Positions 1-8,658 of a stretch of DNA of 64,000 nt are shown piece after piece (position 1 is the stretch's first letter; each line of letters begins with the position of its first letter). Below the pieces are notes generated by a model. That model was not told where the DNA came from and did not search any database. It saw only the letters and a list, made by a program, of their open reading frames with translations. The DNA lies in contig DATJED010000023.1 in the NCBI GenBank assembly GCA_035496935.1, positions 496,001-560,000 on the forward strand, given 5' to 3'. Source of the stretch: Pseudopedobacter sp035496935. GTDB lineage: Bacteria > Bacteroidota > Bacteroidia > Sphingobacteriales > Sphingobacteriaceae. A program made the translations under genes and the position numbers.

Positions 1-23
1 ATTGATTTTGTAATCGCAAGAAA

Positions 24-1340
24 TTATTCGATCTGATAACGCTCCATTTTAGCGTAAAGCGTTTTTCTGTCTATGTTCAGCAATTTCGCGGTTTTAGATT
101 TATTGTATCGGGTCTTTTTTAAGGTCTCTTCTATCAAAGTTTTTTCGTTCGCCTCGTTTATTGCTTTCAAATCAGAACCGGAAGCTAGGTTAGTAGGCTC
201 GTTTACGGCAAATACCATTTCATCTGGCAACGCTTCAATTTCGGCGATTTCAGTCGGGCTCAATAAAACCATGCGTTTAATAACGTTAGACAATTCCCGC
301 AAATTACCCGGCCACTCGTAATTAAACAGTACATTTTTAACTTCTTTTGATAGTTCTTTTACACGTCTATCAAGCTCTATGTTAGATTGTTGTATAAAGT
401 AATTAATAAAAAGCTTTAAATCGTCACCACGTTCGCGTAAAGCTGGCAATTGTATTTTAAACTGATTCAATCTGTGGTATAAATCTTCCCTAAAATCTCC
501 GTTTATAATGCTGTTTTGCAAATCATCGTTTGTTGCGGTGATAATTCTAACGTCTATTGCTATATTTTTAGTTGCGCCTAACGGCTGGATAATACGTTCT
601 TGCAAAGCCCTGAGCAGTTTTACCTGCACTTCATAACTTAGATTTCCGACTTCATCCAAAAACACTGTTCCGCCTTTAGCCAATTCAAATTGCCCTTTTT
701 TATCTGCTAACGCACCTGTAAACGCACCTTTCACATGTCCAAATAACTCACTGATGGCTAAATCCTTAGACAACGAACCGCAATCAATTGCTATAAATGG
801 TTTGCTTTTCCGTTTGCTTTGCGAATGGAGTAACCTTGCAATGTGCTCCTTACCTGTTCCACTTTCGCCTTGGATAATTACTGACATTTCTGTAGGCGCA
901 ACCAGATCCACATGTTGGTATATTTTTTTTGAAGCTTCGCTCTCGCCTTTGATATAAGCAACAGAATCGTCTTTTTGTGGCTTCTGAGATAAGGCGTTTT
1001 TAATCGTCAGTAACAACTCATCCGGATTTACCGGTTTTAATATATAATCAAAAGCACCAAGTTGGATTGATTTTACCGCTGTACGCACATCATTAAAGCT
1101 GGTCATCATAATTACCGGAATATTTATTGACTGCTCACGCATATGTTTCAGCACTTCTAAACCGGTGCCGTCCGGTAATCTGTAATCTATTAAGATAAGT
1201 TGGAAACTATCCGGAACTAAAACTTTAAGGGCAGGTTGAATTTTAGCATAACAAGTTACAGAAAAGTCATGCTTGGTTAAAAATCCTTCCAGCAATTCCG
1301 AAAAAGAGGTATCATCCTCAATTATTAAAGTTTTAAGCAT
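24..1340 (-). CDS. sigma-54-dependent response regulator (NtrC family)
   Basis: The 438-aa protein has the three classical NtrC-type domains. The receiver comes first (acid pair E8/D9/D10, phosphoacceptor D52 in LILIDYRLPDG). The AAA+ ATPase follows, with Walker A GESGTGKE, the sigma-54 contact loop GAFTGA and Walker B GGTVFLDE. A Fis-type helix-turn-helix sits at the extreme C-terminus (KTAKLLNIDRKTLYAKM). It should activate RNA polymerase-sigma54 promoters after phosphorylation. The reading frame is open 14 codons further upstream, but those codons cover a terminator hairpin and encode no receiver sequence, so I start at the ATG giving MLKTLIIEDD. No partner kinase is adjacent, so the signal is unknown. 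Confidence 0.93.
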   Translation of the reverse strand: MLKTLIIEDDTSFSELLEGFLTKHDFSVTCYAKIQPALKVLVPDSFQLILIDYRLPDGTGLEVLKHMREQSINIPVIMMTSFNDVRTAVKSIQLGAFDYILKPVNPDELLLTIKNALSQKPQKDDSVAYIKGESEASKKIYQHVDLVAPTEMSVIIQGESGTGKEHIARLLHSQSKRKSKPFIAIDCGSLSKDLAISELFGHVKGAFTGALADKKGQFELAKGGTVFLDEVGNLSYEVQVKLLRALQERIIQPLGATKNIAIDVRIITATNDDLQNSIINGDFREDLYHRLNQFKIQLPALRERGDDLKLFINYFIQQSNIELDRRVKELSKEVKNVLFNYEWPGNLRELSNVIKRMVLLSPTEIAEIEALPDEMVFAVNEPTNLASGSDLKAINEANEKTLIEETLKKTRYNKSKTAKLLNIDRKTLYAKMERYQIE

Positions 1341-1353
1341 TTGTAAAAATAAA

Positions 1354-1379
1354 AAAAGCCAGATAAAAATATGGCTTTT
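1354..1379 (-). terminator. Rho-independent terminator after the small secreted protein gene
   Basis: An 8-bp inverted repeat (AAAAGCCA / TGGCTTTT) is followed, on the minus strand, by a T-rich run. It lies about 47 bases past the stop of the 108-aa gene and just before the start of the sigma-54 regulator, so it separates the two genes. Confidence 0.65.
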
Positions 1380-1425
1380 CACACACTAATAAAGAAATTT
1401 TAAGGTTAATCTTTACAGGGTTTAA

Positions 1426-1752
1426 TTAAGAAGCAGGAGTTCCGTCTGCATTAATTTTAACAGATCCTTTTTCTTCTTCTTTGGTAACGTTAATTTGGTA
1501 GTATTCTTTACCGTTTTCTTTTACTAAATAGGCTTCAGTAGGGGTCCAAGCTTTGTATGCGTCAGATGCCAAAGTGGTTTTTACCGCATCTGGTAAGGCT
1601 GTTAGTTCAACTTTTGTTGATGCAGAACTGTCTTGTACAGCTGTAGTTTCTGTTGTTTGTGCCGGAGCTTGTGTAGCCGGAGTTTCGCTATTTTGAGCAA
1701 AAGCTACAGTTGTTAATGCTACAATTGCTGCTGATAAAATGAACTTTTTCAT
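1426..1752 (-). CDS. small exported protein, PepSY-like fold possible
   Basis: The 108-aa product begins with a clear Sec signal peptide (MKKFILSAAIVALTTVAFAQ). A low-complexity Thr/Ala/Gln linker follows (about residues 21-45), then a compact C-terminal module (LTALPDAVKTTLASDAYKAWTPTEAYLV...) ending in a GSVKINADG turn. The pattern of a short helix followed by strands with a terminal 'DG' turn resembles the small periplasmic PepSY-like proteins common in Bacteroidota, but I cannot assign a family with certainty. It is probably monocistronic, with its own terminator downstream. Function unknown. Confidence 0.8.
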   Translation of the reverse strand: MKKFILSAAIVALTTVAFAQNSETPATQAPAQTTETTAVQDSSASTKVELTALPDAVKTTLASDAYKAWTPTEAYLVKENGKEYYQINVTKEEEKGSVKINADGTPAS

Positions 1753-1971
1753 AATGATGTCTTTTTTAATTGTTAATTATTTATTGAATTATATAAACCC
1801 TATTAAGGATAACGGTGCCAAAACGGAATTAAAAATTCATCTTATTGTAAATCAGTATTTTGTTTATTTATCACTCGCTTTTAAATTGTGGAATTTCTCT
1901 ACAATATGCCCATTAATTAAACAATCATTATATTTGGAGATACCTCAGAAAAATCAATATATCTTAAAAAA

Positions 1972-2949
1972 ATGCAGAGAATAAGCTATCAAACCCTGTT
2001 TACCGAATTAGAAAGAGTTTTATTAAGTCGTGGTTTCATCGATATTAAAGCGAAAGCCTGCGCCGAAGTTTTTGCTAATAACAGTAGAGATGGCGTTTAT
2101 TCGCATGGATTAAACCGGTTTCCGGTATTTGTAGATTATATTGATGATGGTTTTGTAAATGTTAATGCCGAACCAACTTTGGTAAATAGTTTTGGTGTAA
2201 TTGAGCAATGGGACGGAAATTTGGGTCCGGGTGTTTTAAATGCCAAATTTTGTATGCAAAGGGCAATTGAACTTGCTAAAAAAAATGGAATGGGTTGCGT
2301 GGCGTTAAAAAATACCAACCATTGGATGCGTGGCGGCGCTTACGGGTGGCAGGCGGCTGAAGCAAATTGCATTGGAATTAATTTTACAAACACCATTGGT
2401 ATTATGCCTCCATGGGGGTCAGACGTTGCATCAATTGGGAACAATCCCTTGATTATTGCGGTTCCACATAAAAACGGGCATATTGTTTTAGATATGGCTA
2501 TGGCGCAGTTTTCTTACGGAAAATTGCAGGAACATGAGCTTAAAGGTACCGATCTTCCTTTTTTTGGTGGTTATGATGAAGAAGGAAACCTGACTAAAAA
2601 CCCGGCAAGTATCAGAAAAACCAAGCGCCCGCTACCCGCTGGTATGTGGAAAGGCTCGGGATTGGCGATTATGTTGGATTTATTGGCCAGCATTTTAAGT
2701 GGTGGACAAACCACCGGTGCGATTACAGAAAGCCAAAAAGAAAAAAATATTTCGCAGGTTTATATCTGTTTAGATATGGATTTGTATCCGAATGCCGGTA
2801 GCATTGCCGACGAAATATTGGCTTACACCAAACAAGGAAAGCAGGAAGTGCGGTATCCGGGCGAACATACTTTAAAAATAAGAGAAGAAAATACGCAGAA
2901 AGGAATCCCTGTTGATGAAAGCATGTGGGAAAAAGTTAAAAGTCTTTAA
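1972..2949 (+). CDS. dlgD: 2,3-diketo-L-gulonate reductase (3-dehydro-L-gulonate 2-dehydrogenase)
   Basis: The 325-aa protein belongs to the Ldh/malate-dehydrogenase-like NAD(P)H oxidoreductase family and resembles E. coli YiaK/DlgD (332 aa) along its whole length. Shared features include GVYSHGLNRFP near residue 45, ALKNTNHWMRGG around 115, GNNPLI in the middle and PAGMWKGSGLAIMLD around 225. The E. coli enzyme reduces 2,3-diketo-L-gulonate to 3-dehydro-L-gulonate in the catabolism of ascorbate-type sugars. None of the other yia-type genes is adjacent, so the physiological substrate here is inferred. The start is the only ATG matching the family N-terminus. The 3' end overlaps the convergent downstream gene by 14 bases. 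Confidence 0.9.
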   Translation: MQRISYQTLFTELERVLLSRGFIDIKAKACAEVFANNSRDGVYSHGLNRFPVFVDYIDDGFVNVNAEPTLVNSFGVIEQWDGNLGPGVLNAKFCMQRAIELAKKNGMGCVALKNTNHWMRGGAYGWQAAEANCIGINFTNTIGIMPPWGSDVASIGNNPLIIAVPHKNGHIVLDMAMAQFSYGKLQEHELKGTDLPFFGGYDEEGNLTKNPASIRKTKRPLPAGMWKGSGLAIMLDLLASILSGGQTTGAITESQKEKNISQVYICLDMDLYPNAGSIADEILAYTKQGKQEVRYPGEHTLKIREENTQKGIPVDESMWEKVKSL

Positions 2950-3706
2950 AAACCTGTTTTTCTGTTAAATATCTCCAATAGCGTTTTGGTACATGCTGGA
3001 CGTGTAAACGGGAGTTTTTACGAGCTTTGATATTTGTTTTATCAAAATAAGTCCGCCATAATTTCTGGTACAAGTCCTCATTATTCCCAAGCGTTGCTAA
3101 ATTTTCACTTTTATTATTAAAATCCATCTGAACAGTTTCAATGGTTTGTAAATTATAATACAAGCCGTACCGCCTCTTCTGATCAAAAATCAACCACTTT
3201 TGGTCCTGGTAACGTTGTGCAAAGTGTTTCGCAATAATTGGCATCACGTTAAAATCGGGTTCTATTTCTGCAAAATATATGTCATCGGTAATTAACCTAA
3301 AGCGTACAAAAGCTTCCATTCGGTGTTTTTCTCTACCAACTTGCTTGGTGTATCTTTCCAATTTAAGCACCGATTGATTGGTCATGTTGCTCATGATTTT
3401 TTTTTCGGGATTGGCAATGGCGTACCTAATCACCTCCAAAATAGGTCTTTCGCAATACTCATCTTCCGTTAAAAGACTATAAATTATCTGCTGAATTCCG
3501 CTTTCGCCTAACAAAGCATTTAATTTTTTAAATACCCTTTCCGCTTTTTTAGAATCTGTAATTACTCGGTGTAAACCATAAAAAAGTGCTGGTTTTGGCA
3601 AACCTTCTTTTCTTATTTCAGCTTTTTCAATTTTGTATTCATAAACCTCAAAAACTGCGGTAAAAAAGCCGTCTAAACTATGGTCGTAAGTTAAAAGTGT
3701 AATCAT
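2936..3706 (-). CDS. TIGR03915-family probable DNA-metabolism protein
   Basis: The 256-aa cytosolic protein has no signal peptide. From memory it matches the TIGR03915/DUF4130 family, whose members are encoded beside a radical-SAM protein of the TIGR03916 family; a proposed role in DNA repair or modification rests on context and is not proven. Visible features are the N-terminal LTYDHSLDGFFTAVFEVYE and a central block ending ...FAQRYQDQKWLIFDQKR. The ATG abuts the stop codon of the radical-SAM gene (TAAATG), so the two are almost certainly translated from one mRNA. Confidence 0.85.
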   Translation of the reverse strand: MITLLTYDHSLDGFFTAVFEVYEYKIEKAEIRKEGLPKPALFYGLHRVITDSKKAERVFKKLNALLGESGIQQIIYSLLTEDEYCERPILEVIRYAIANPEKKIMSNMTNQSVLKLERYTKQVGREKHRMEAFVRFRLITDDIYFAEIEPDFNVMPIIAKHFAQRYQDQKWLIFDQKRRYGLYYNLQTIETVQMDFNNKSENLATLGNNEDLYQKLWRTYFDKTNIKARKNSRLHVQHVPKRYWRYLTEKQVFKDF

Positions 3707-4966
3707 TTAAAACATGCTTAACTGTGGTTGATAATGCGTAGCGTATTTACTTTTTACCGTATTAAGAATGATGTCTTTTAGATTCTGTTGATGCAACATA
3801 TTGGTTTTTATAAAAGAGTTTGCAAAGCTGATGAAATGTTGCGCTCTATTAATTGCGACGCCCATCTTTTGCAGATGCTGTAAATTTAGTTTTGCAAACT
3901 TACGCCCTTCAACAATTTTCCACGCAGACTTCACTCCTACTCCAGGTATTCTTAATATCGCTTCATAATCGGCAGTTTGAATGTTCAGCGGGAAAAAATC
4001 CAGATTTCTTAACGCCCAACCCAATTTTGGGTCGACATCCAATTCTAAAAAAGGTTTTTTAATATCTAAAATCTCATCGGCTTTAAAACCATAAAAACGC
4101 ATTAGCCAATCAGCTTGGTAAAGTCGGTTTTCCCTAAGCATAGGCACTTGAGATTGTAGGGAAGGTAAGCGGGCGTCCTGCGCAACTGGAACGTAACCAG
4201 AATAATAAACTCTTTTTAAGTTGAAATCTTTATAAAAATGATCTGCGGTATGGATGATCTGTAAATCTGTTTCTGGCGTAGCGCCAATAATCATTTGTGT
4301 GCTTTGCCCCGCCGGAGCAAATTTCGGCGTTTTTTTAAAGTGCTTAAGCTCGTCCTGATAAGTTATAATCTCGTTTTTCACAAAGGTCATCGGGTCAATC
4401 ATGTCCTGTCTGTTTTTATCGGGCGCTAATAATTTTAGCCCCTCAATAGTTGGCAGTTCTAAATTAACGCTCAAACGGTCGGCGTATAAACCAGCTTCTT
4501 TCATTAACTCGTCAGACGCTCCTGGAATACTTTTTAGATGAATGTAACCGTTAAAATTTTCTTCCAATCTTAGTTTTTTGGCAACAGATACCAAACGTTC
4601 CATTGTAGTATCGGCATCTTTAAAAATACCCGAACTTAAAAACAGCCCTTCTATATAATTACGGCGGTAAAAATTGATGGTTAAATCAACCACCTCTTGC
4701 ACCGTAAAAGCCGCCCTTTTAATGTCGTTACTTCTTCGTGTTACGCAATAAGCGCAATCGTAAATACAAACGTTGGTTAACAAAATTTTTAAAAGAGAAA
4801 CGCACCGCCCATCTTCGGTATAGGAATGACAAATTCCCATTCCACTAACATCGCCTAAGCCTTTATTTTTGTTTTTCCGCTTGCTTCCACTTGATGCACA
4901 AGAAACATCGTACTTTGCGGCATCAGCTAAAATCGTTAGTTTTTCGTTTATTCTTTCAAAATTCAT
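3707..4966 (-). CDS. radical SAM protein, putative DNA modification/repair (TIGR03916 type)
   Basis: The 419-aa protein carries the CxxxCxxC cluster motif (C67, C71, C74 in CIYDCAYC) for the [4Fe-4S] cluster that cleaves S-adenosylmethionine. Additional conserved-looking cysteines lie upstream (C23, C46, C55). Near the C-terminus a helix-hairpin-helix-like stretch, LRIPGVGVKSAWKIVEG, suggests contact with nucleic acid. An in-frame GTG lies two codons upstream, but the ATG at 4966 is the better start. It is immediately upstream of, and coupled to, the TIGR03915 gene. The substrate has not been established for the family as far as I know. Confidence 0.88.
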   Translation of the reverse strand: MNFERINEKLTILADAAKYDVSCASSGSKRKNKNKGLGDVSGMGICHSYTEDGRCVSLLKILLTNVCIYDCAYCVTRRSNDIKRAAFTVQEVVDLTINFYRRNYIEGLFLSSGIFKDADTTMERLVSVAKKLRLEENFNGYIHLKSIPGASDELMKEAGLYADRLSVNLELPTIEGLKLLAPDKNRQDMIDPMTFVKNEIITYQDELKHFKKTPKFAPAGQSTQMIIGATPETDLQIIHTADHFYKDFNLKRVYYSGYVPVAQDARLPSLQSQVPMLRENRLYQADWLMRFYGFKADEILDIKKPFLELDVDPKLGWALRNLDFFPLNIQTADYEAILRIPGVGVKSAWKIVEGRKFAKLNLQHLQKMGVAINRAQHFISFANSFIKTNMLHQQNLKDIILNTVKSKYATHYQPQLSMF

Positions 4967-5050
4967 CAACACAAAAATACTAAATATTTTAGTAAATTAA
5001 AGCTGAGTTGTCCGTAATTTCACGGTTGTAAGGTTAAGATTTAAAATAAA

Positions 5051-5082
5051 AAAAGCCCGAACCTTTATAGATTCGGGCTTTT
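5051..5082 (-). terminator. strong Rho-independent terminator after hsp20
   Basis: An 11-bp perfect stem (AAAAGCCCGAA / TTCGGGCTTTT) with a 10-base loop and T-runs on both strands lies 18 bases past the hsp20 stop. It should terminate hsp20 transcripts and could work in both directions. Confidence 0.85.
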
Positions 5083-5099
5083 TCTTTGACAATTAACGC

Positions 5100-5537
5100 T
5101 TATTTAATTTCGATTTGTCTGCTTAGCACTTTTGCTTCTTCCTTTTTAGGGATGCTTATTTGCAATACGCCATTTTCATAAGAAGCCTCAATGTTACCAT
5201 GATCTACCAAATCTGGTAGGTTAAAAGATCTTGAGAAAGCGTGGTAACTAAATTCTCTTTTATTGAATTTTGCACCTTCTTCATTTGTTTCATTTTTAAC
5301 ATCGGCAGAGATGGTTAACACATCTTTTTCTAACGCTATTTTAAAATCTTCTTTTTTTAGACCGGGAGCGGCTAAATCTAAAATAAAAGCGTTTTCTGTT
5401 TCCGAAACATTCACCGCAGGAACTTGGTATGCAGGTTTGTGTGCAACAAAACTGTCGTTGAAAAATGAATCGAATAGTTCGTTAAAGGTTGAATAACCGT
5501 TTGCTTTTTTTTGGTCGTTAAATTTTACTAAAGTCAT
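5100..5537 (-). CDS. Hsp20/alpha-crystallin small heat-shock protein
   Basis: The 145-aa protein has a short N-terminal arm (about 1-37), an alpha-crystallin domain (about 38-130) and a C-terminal tail. The domain includes the A-x-x-x-n-G-V-L motif (ASYENGVLQISIPK). Small heat-shock proteins of this class hold unfolded proteins for refolding by DnaK/ClpB; they are cytosolic oligomers. The start is supported by an unusually good ribosome-binding site (AGGAGG, 8 bases upstream). It is monocistronic, bounded downstream by a strong terminator. Confidence 0.95.
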   Translation of the reverse strand: MTLVKFNDQKKANGYSTFNELFDSFFNDSFVAHKPAYQVPAVNVSETENAFILDLAAPGLKKEDFKIALEKDVLTISADVKNETNEEGAKFNKREFSYHAFSRSFNLPDLVDHGNIEASYENGVLQISIPKKEEAKVLSRQIEIK

Positions 5538-5545
5538 TTTTATAT

Positions 5546-5551
5546 CCTCCT
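5546..5551 (-). promoter_or_regulatory. consensus Shine-Dalgarno of hsp20
   Basis: On the minus strand AGGAGG lies 8 bases before the hsp20 ATG, ideal spacing. Most genes in this window have no such sequence, as is usual in Bacteroidota, so this site stands out and suggests high translation of the chaperone. Confidence 0.75.
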
Positions 5552-5670
5552 AATTGTTAATTTTATTTGATATTTGCTGTTGAACAACTAAAATACCAAT
5601 AGAAAAAAGCAGGCAAAACAATGACTTTATGTCTTGTTTTACAATTTTTAAGCGACAAAATTTCCGATTC

Positions 5671-6120
5671 ATGGATGTAAATGACATAATTAAGCACTAT
5701 AATTACAGCGTTCAGATACCGATACGATTTTCGGACATGGATATGTTTGGACACGCAAATAACGCTGTTTACCTTACTTATTTTGAACAAGCCCGTTCTG
5801 ATTATTGGCGAGAAATTATTAATTGGGATTGGAAAGCTACCGGAATTATTGTTGCAAAAGCGCAAATAGATTATGTGCGACCCATTTTGATGAACGAGAA
5901 AATTATTGCTTACGTAAAAACCAGTCGGTTGGGAAACAGTAGCTGGGATATTGAATATGTTTTGGTTTGTGAGAAAGAAGATGGTTCGCTGTCTTTAAGA
6001 ACGATGGGAAAAACTGTTCAGGTAGCAATCGATTACAAGACCAACAAGCCCACGCCTATTCCAAAAACCGAACGTGATTTAATGAAAAAGTATGATAATA
6101 TTTGGTTGAACGAACTGTAA
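5671..6120 (+). CDS. acyl-CoA thioesterase, 4HBT hotdog family (YbgC/FadM type)
   Basis: The 149-aa protein has a single hotdog fold with the signature RFSDMDMFGHANNAVYLTYFEQAR near residues 17-40; the aspartate before FGHANN corresponds to the catalytic residue of 4-hydroxybenzoyl-CoA thioesterase. It should hydrolyse an acyl-CoA thioester in the cytosol; the chain specificity cannot be read from sequence. The frame is open 14 codons further upstream, but I take the ATG giving MDVNDIIKHY because family members start shortly before the hotdog core. Divergent from hsp20. Confidence 0.88.
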   Translation: MDVNDIIKHYNYSVQIPIRFSDMDMFGHANNAVYLTYFEQARSDYWREIINWDWKATGIIVAKAQIDYVRPILMNEKIIAYVKTSRLGNSSWDIEYVLVCEKEDGSLSLRTMGKTVQVAIDYKTNKPTPIPKTERDLMKKYDNIWLNEL

Positions 6121-6206
6121 GTGACAAAGTTTATTTGTTTATTTTCTGCAAACAAACATTAAACTTGTATGCAATAAAATACGTTTGTGCCAGCATTTGG
6201 GGAGTT

Positions 6207-7520
6207 TTATTCAATTGTTTCCACTTCCCCGCTGTCAATATCTTCAATATCAACTATATATTTATTCAATAACAGAAAATCAAATAGTGGTTTAGCCTCC
6301 GGCGAAACTTCCAGGTTTTTTGTAGTTACAATTTTCTTGTTTTTGATATCCCGATAAGGGAAAGTAAGCAGTTTTACATTACGGCTAAACAAATCACTTA
6401 CATAAGCTAAAAGTTCGTTGGTATAATTGTTTCCGTAATTTTCGGAAAGGAAAATATGTTTTAGGTTTGCGATGTTAGTAGTAATTCCAACGCTTTGCGG
6501 TTTACATTTAGATAGGTATTTCGCCAGTTTGTTGTGCCGGTTAAAATTGGAGATAATTACCGCATGACCCACTTCCAATATTTCGGCCGCTCTTTTTGAA
6601 ATTCTGGCAAGCTGTTCATTATCTGCACAGGTGCTTGTTTCCATCATATTATTCAGAGTGAGCTCAACCATAGTAAGCGAATCTTTGTCTTTTATGCTTA
6701 AATGGGATTTATATTGGTTCACTGCGTGGTTAAAAAGATCAAAATCGGGCTTGGCTTTTTGGTTAAAGCGGGTGCGTAAAATCATGATGTTCTTTTTGTA
6801 CATCAGATCTTTTGCTTGCATCACCCCCTCTTCGGGAATAAAAACCGCAGCCGGAGAAAAGCCTTTCTGTATCAAATAAAGATTGACTAAAACCTCGCTT
6901 ACATCAGCGAAAGCCGGACCTTTAACGCTAATTAAATCGATCTCCACAGAACCAGGACTCAGATTATCCGCTAAAGATTCGATCATGATTTGGCTATCGT
7001 TATGATGAAAAAACGCGGCATAAACCAAATTTACCCCCAAAATCCCAAGAATATTTTGCTGTAAAGTAGCATCGCTATCCAACAAACGGACGTGGAAAAT
7101 GATTTCGTTAGCTGGTCCGTAAGGTTCTAACTGGAATTTAATGCCCAACCAGCCATGAGGGTCGTTTGATTTATTGTAATTTAAGGTAGTTACTGTATCT
7201 GCGAAAGAGAAAAACTTACGCTGTTCATACTTTACACCATGCAAACGTTCGCCTAAGAGTGCAAACTCGTGGTTCAGCATTTTCTCCAATCGGGATTTGG
7301 AAACGTACCTGCCGGATTCTTCTGCCCCATAAATCTCGTTACTGAAAGTCATGTCATAAGCCGACATGGTTTTGGCGATGGTTCCCGATGCAGCGCCTGC
7401 GGTAAAGAAATTCCGAGCAACCTCCTGTCCCGCTCCTATTTCGGCAAATGTTCCGTATATGTTTTGATCTAAATTTATGGTTAAAGCCTTACGGCGAGTA
7501 TCGAGTGTTTCTAATAACAT
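6207..7520 (-). CDS. conserved protein of unknown function (about 440 aa, Bacteroidota type)
   Basis: The 437-aa soluble-looking protein has no signal peptide and no membrane segments. The opening (MLLETLDTRRKALTINLD, then GTFAEIGAGQEVARNFF) is well conserved in similar proteins I recall, which are sometimes labelled 'TonB-dependent receptor'; nothing in this sequence supports that label. An internal stretch LGILGVNLVYAAFFHHND and a Gly/Ala motif TAGAASGTIAKTMSAYDM suggest a nucleotide- or cofactor-binding enzyme, but no catalytic motif is recognisable. It is last in a minus-strand run with the NA37, deacetylase and TspO-like genes, 79 bases from its neighbour. Confidence 0.85.
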   Translation of the reverse strand: MLLETLDTRRKALTINLDQNIYGTFAEIGAGQEVARNFFTAGAASGTIAKTMSAYDMTFSNEIYGAEESGRYVSKSRLEKMLNHEFALLGERLHGVKYEQRKFFSFADTVTTLNYNKSNDPHGWLGIKFQLEPYGPANEIIFHVRLLDSDATLQQNILGILGVNLVYAAFFHHNDSQIMIESLADNLSPGSVEIDLISVKGPAFADVSEVLVNLYLIQKGFSPAAVFIPEEGVMQAKDLMYKKNIMILRTRFNQKAKPDFDLFNHAVNQYKSHLSIKDKDSLTMVELTLNNMMETSTCADNEQLARISKRAAEILEVGHAVIISNFNRHNKLAKYLSKCKPQSVGITTNIANLKHIFLSENYGNNYTNELLAYVSDLFSRNVKLLTFPYRDIKNKKIVTTKNLEVSPEAKPLFDFLLLNKYIVDIEDIDSGEVETIE

Positions 7521-7599
7521 GAGGGTAAATTTAAGAATAAATTCGGATCACATTTTCCCGTTCTTAATACCTTCGGCTACGGAAATCCGAAATTCGCTC

Positions 7600-8655
7600 T
7601 TAAGCTTCCTTATCATAAAACAAAGTAATATAATTCTTCCCTTTAGCCTCATCAAAACCCTGTTCCAATAAAGCTCTATCTCCATGAATATAAACGTGGA
7701 AATTTTTATCCAGCTTTAAAACTGTTTTGTAGTTAGCAGTCTGTTTTTTAACTGCTTGTGATGAAATATCGAAACCGTTAGTTAAAGGGGTTTCAAACTC
7801 CTGCTCATAACTGCTCATCATACTTTTAAAGGATTTTGACGCAACTTCGTTTCCTATCACTTCATCAGAAAACTCCTCGAAATCAAACTTTTCCTTTTCT
7901 TTAAAGTACTTCATTGATTTGTTGAGCAAATCAATTTTATCGGGCTTGGAGATTTCGAAGTCTTCATCAATTTTTTCGGTCACGAAGTTTTTATAAAGCC
8001 CTAAAACGTTGTGAGTTTGGTTAAAGCTATCGTTACGGATTTTAAGTTTTAAAAAATCATCTTTCCAATAAACAGCTTCGCCACTTTTGTTAGTTTGGTC
8101 TATTACCACAACTTTATAACCTTCCTCGGCTTCGGTATTGATGATTAAACAACCCTTATCAAGTTTCTGTATATTAATGGCTTCTTGTTCGTAACTTAAA
8201 GAAAAACCTCCGGCATCGGGGTAAACTTTTAAATAAGTTTCCTTTGTTTCCGATTTGAAGATTCCAATCGCTTTATGGAGTTCTCCTTCAATCTGCACCG
8301 AATCAAAATTAACGATATACACCTCTCCCGCCTTAATTTTTGGATGCGTAGAAACATCGTATAAATGACGGGTAACCTGCTGACTAATCTCGTGGAAGTT
8401 GCTTCCACTTTCAAAAGCTTTTTTAGCAAAATGATAAACCTCGTTTAAAGCTAAATCCTCTGTTGCATGGGTAAAACGGTAAACTTCGTTCACTTTTTCA
8501 AAAGGCTTTAAAAAATAAGTCATCAACAGGTTTTTCAGCATTTCATCATCGATACCTAAAGGTTCTTCAGATAAAACCATATACTCATCCTGTGCTTTAT
8601 TGCCGACTTTATGTACAGAAATTTGATTGAGGGATGCCTCAAATGATGTAATCAT
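7600..8655 (-). CDS. nucleoid-associated protein, NA37/YejK family
   Basis: The 351-aa protein resembles the NA37 (NdpA/YejK) family in length and layout: N-terminal SLNQISVHKVGNK, a central region (ISQQVTRHLYDVSTHPKIKAGEVYIVNF, then the family-like ...YLKVYPDAGGFSLSYEQ) and a basic C-terminal half. Family members bind the nucleoid; their function is not well defined. The gene starts only 3 bases after the stop of the histone-deacetylase-family gene, so they share a transcript. Confidence 0.82.
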   Translation of the reverse strand: MITSFEASLNQISVHKVGNKAQDEYMVLSEEPLGIDDEMLKNLLMTYFLKPFEKVNEVYRFTHATEDLALNEVYHFAKKAFESGSNFHEISQQVTRHLYDVSTHPKIKAGEVYIVNFDSVQIEGELHKAIGIFKSETKETYLKVYPDAGGFSLSYEQEAINIQKLDKGCLIINTEAEEGYKVVVIDQTNKSGEAVYWKDDFLKLKIRNDSFNQTHNVLGLYKNFVTEKIDEDFEISKPDKIDLLNKSMKYFKEKEKFDFEEFSDEVIGNEVASKSFKSMMSSYEQEFETPLTNGFDISSQAVKKQTANYKTVLKLDKNFHVYIHGDRALLEQGFDEAKGKNYITLFYDKEA

Positions 8656-8658
8656 ACG

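Noticed and set aside
1739..1984. 81-codon plus-strand frame between the secreted protein and dlgD
   Set aside because: It begins antisense to the start of the 108-aa gene and ends in the dlgD start; composition is AT-rich intergenic DNA.
5563..5865. 100-codon minus-strand frame opposite the thioesterase
   Set aside because: Antisense to a convincing hotdog thioesterase; no family features.
6207..7520. TonB-dependent receptor annotation for the conserved unknown
   Set aside because: No signal peptide, plug domain or beta-barrel pattern.
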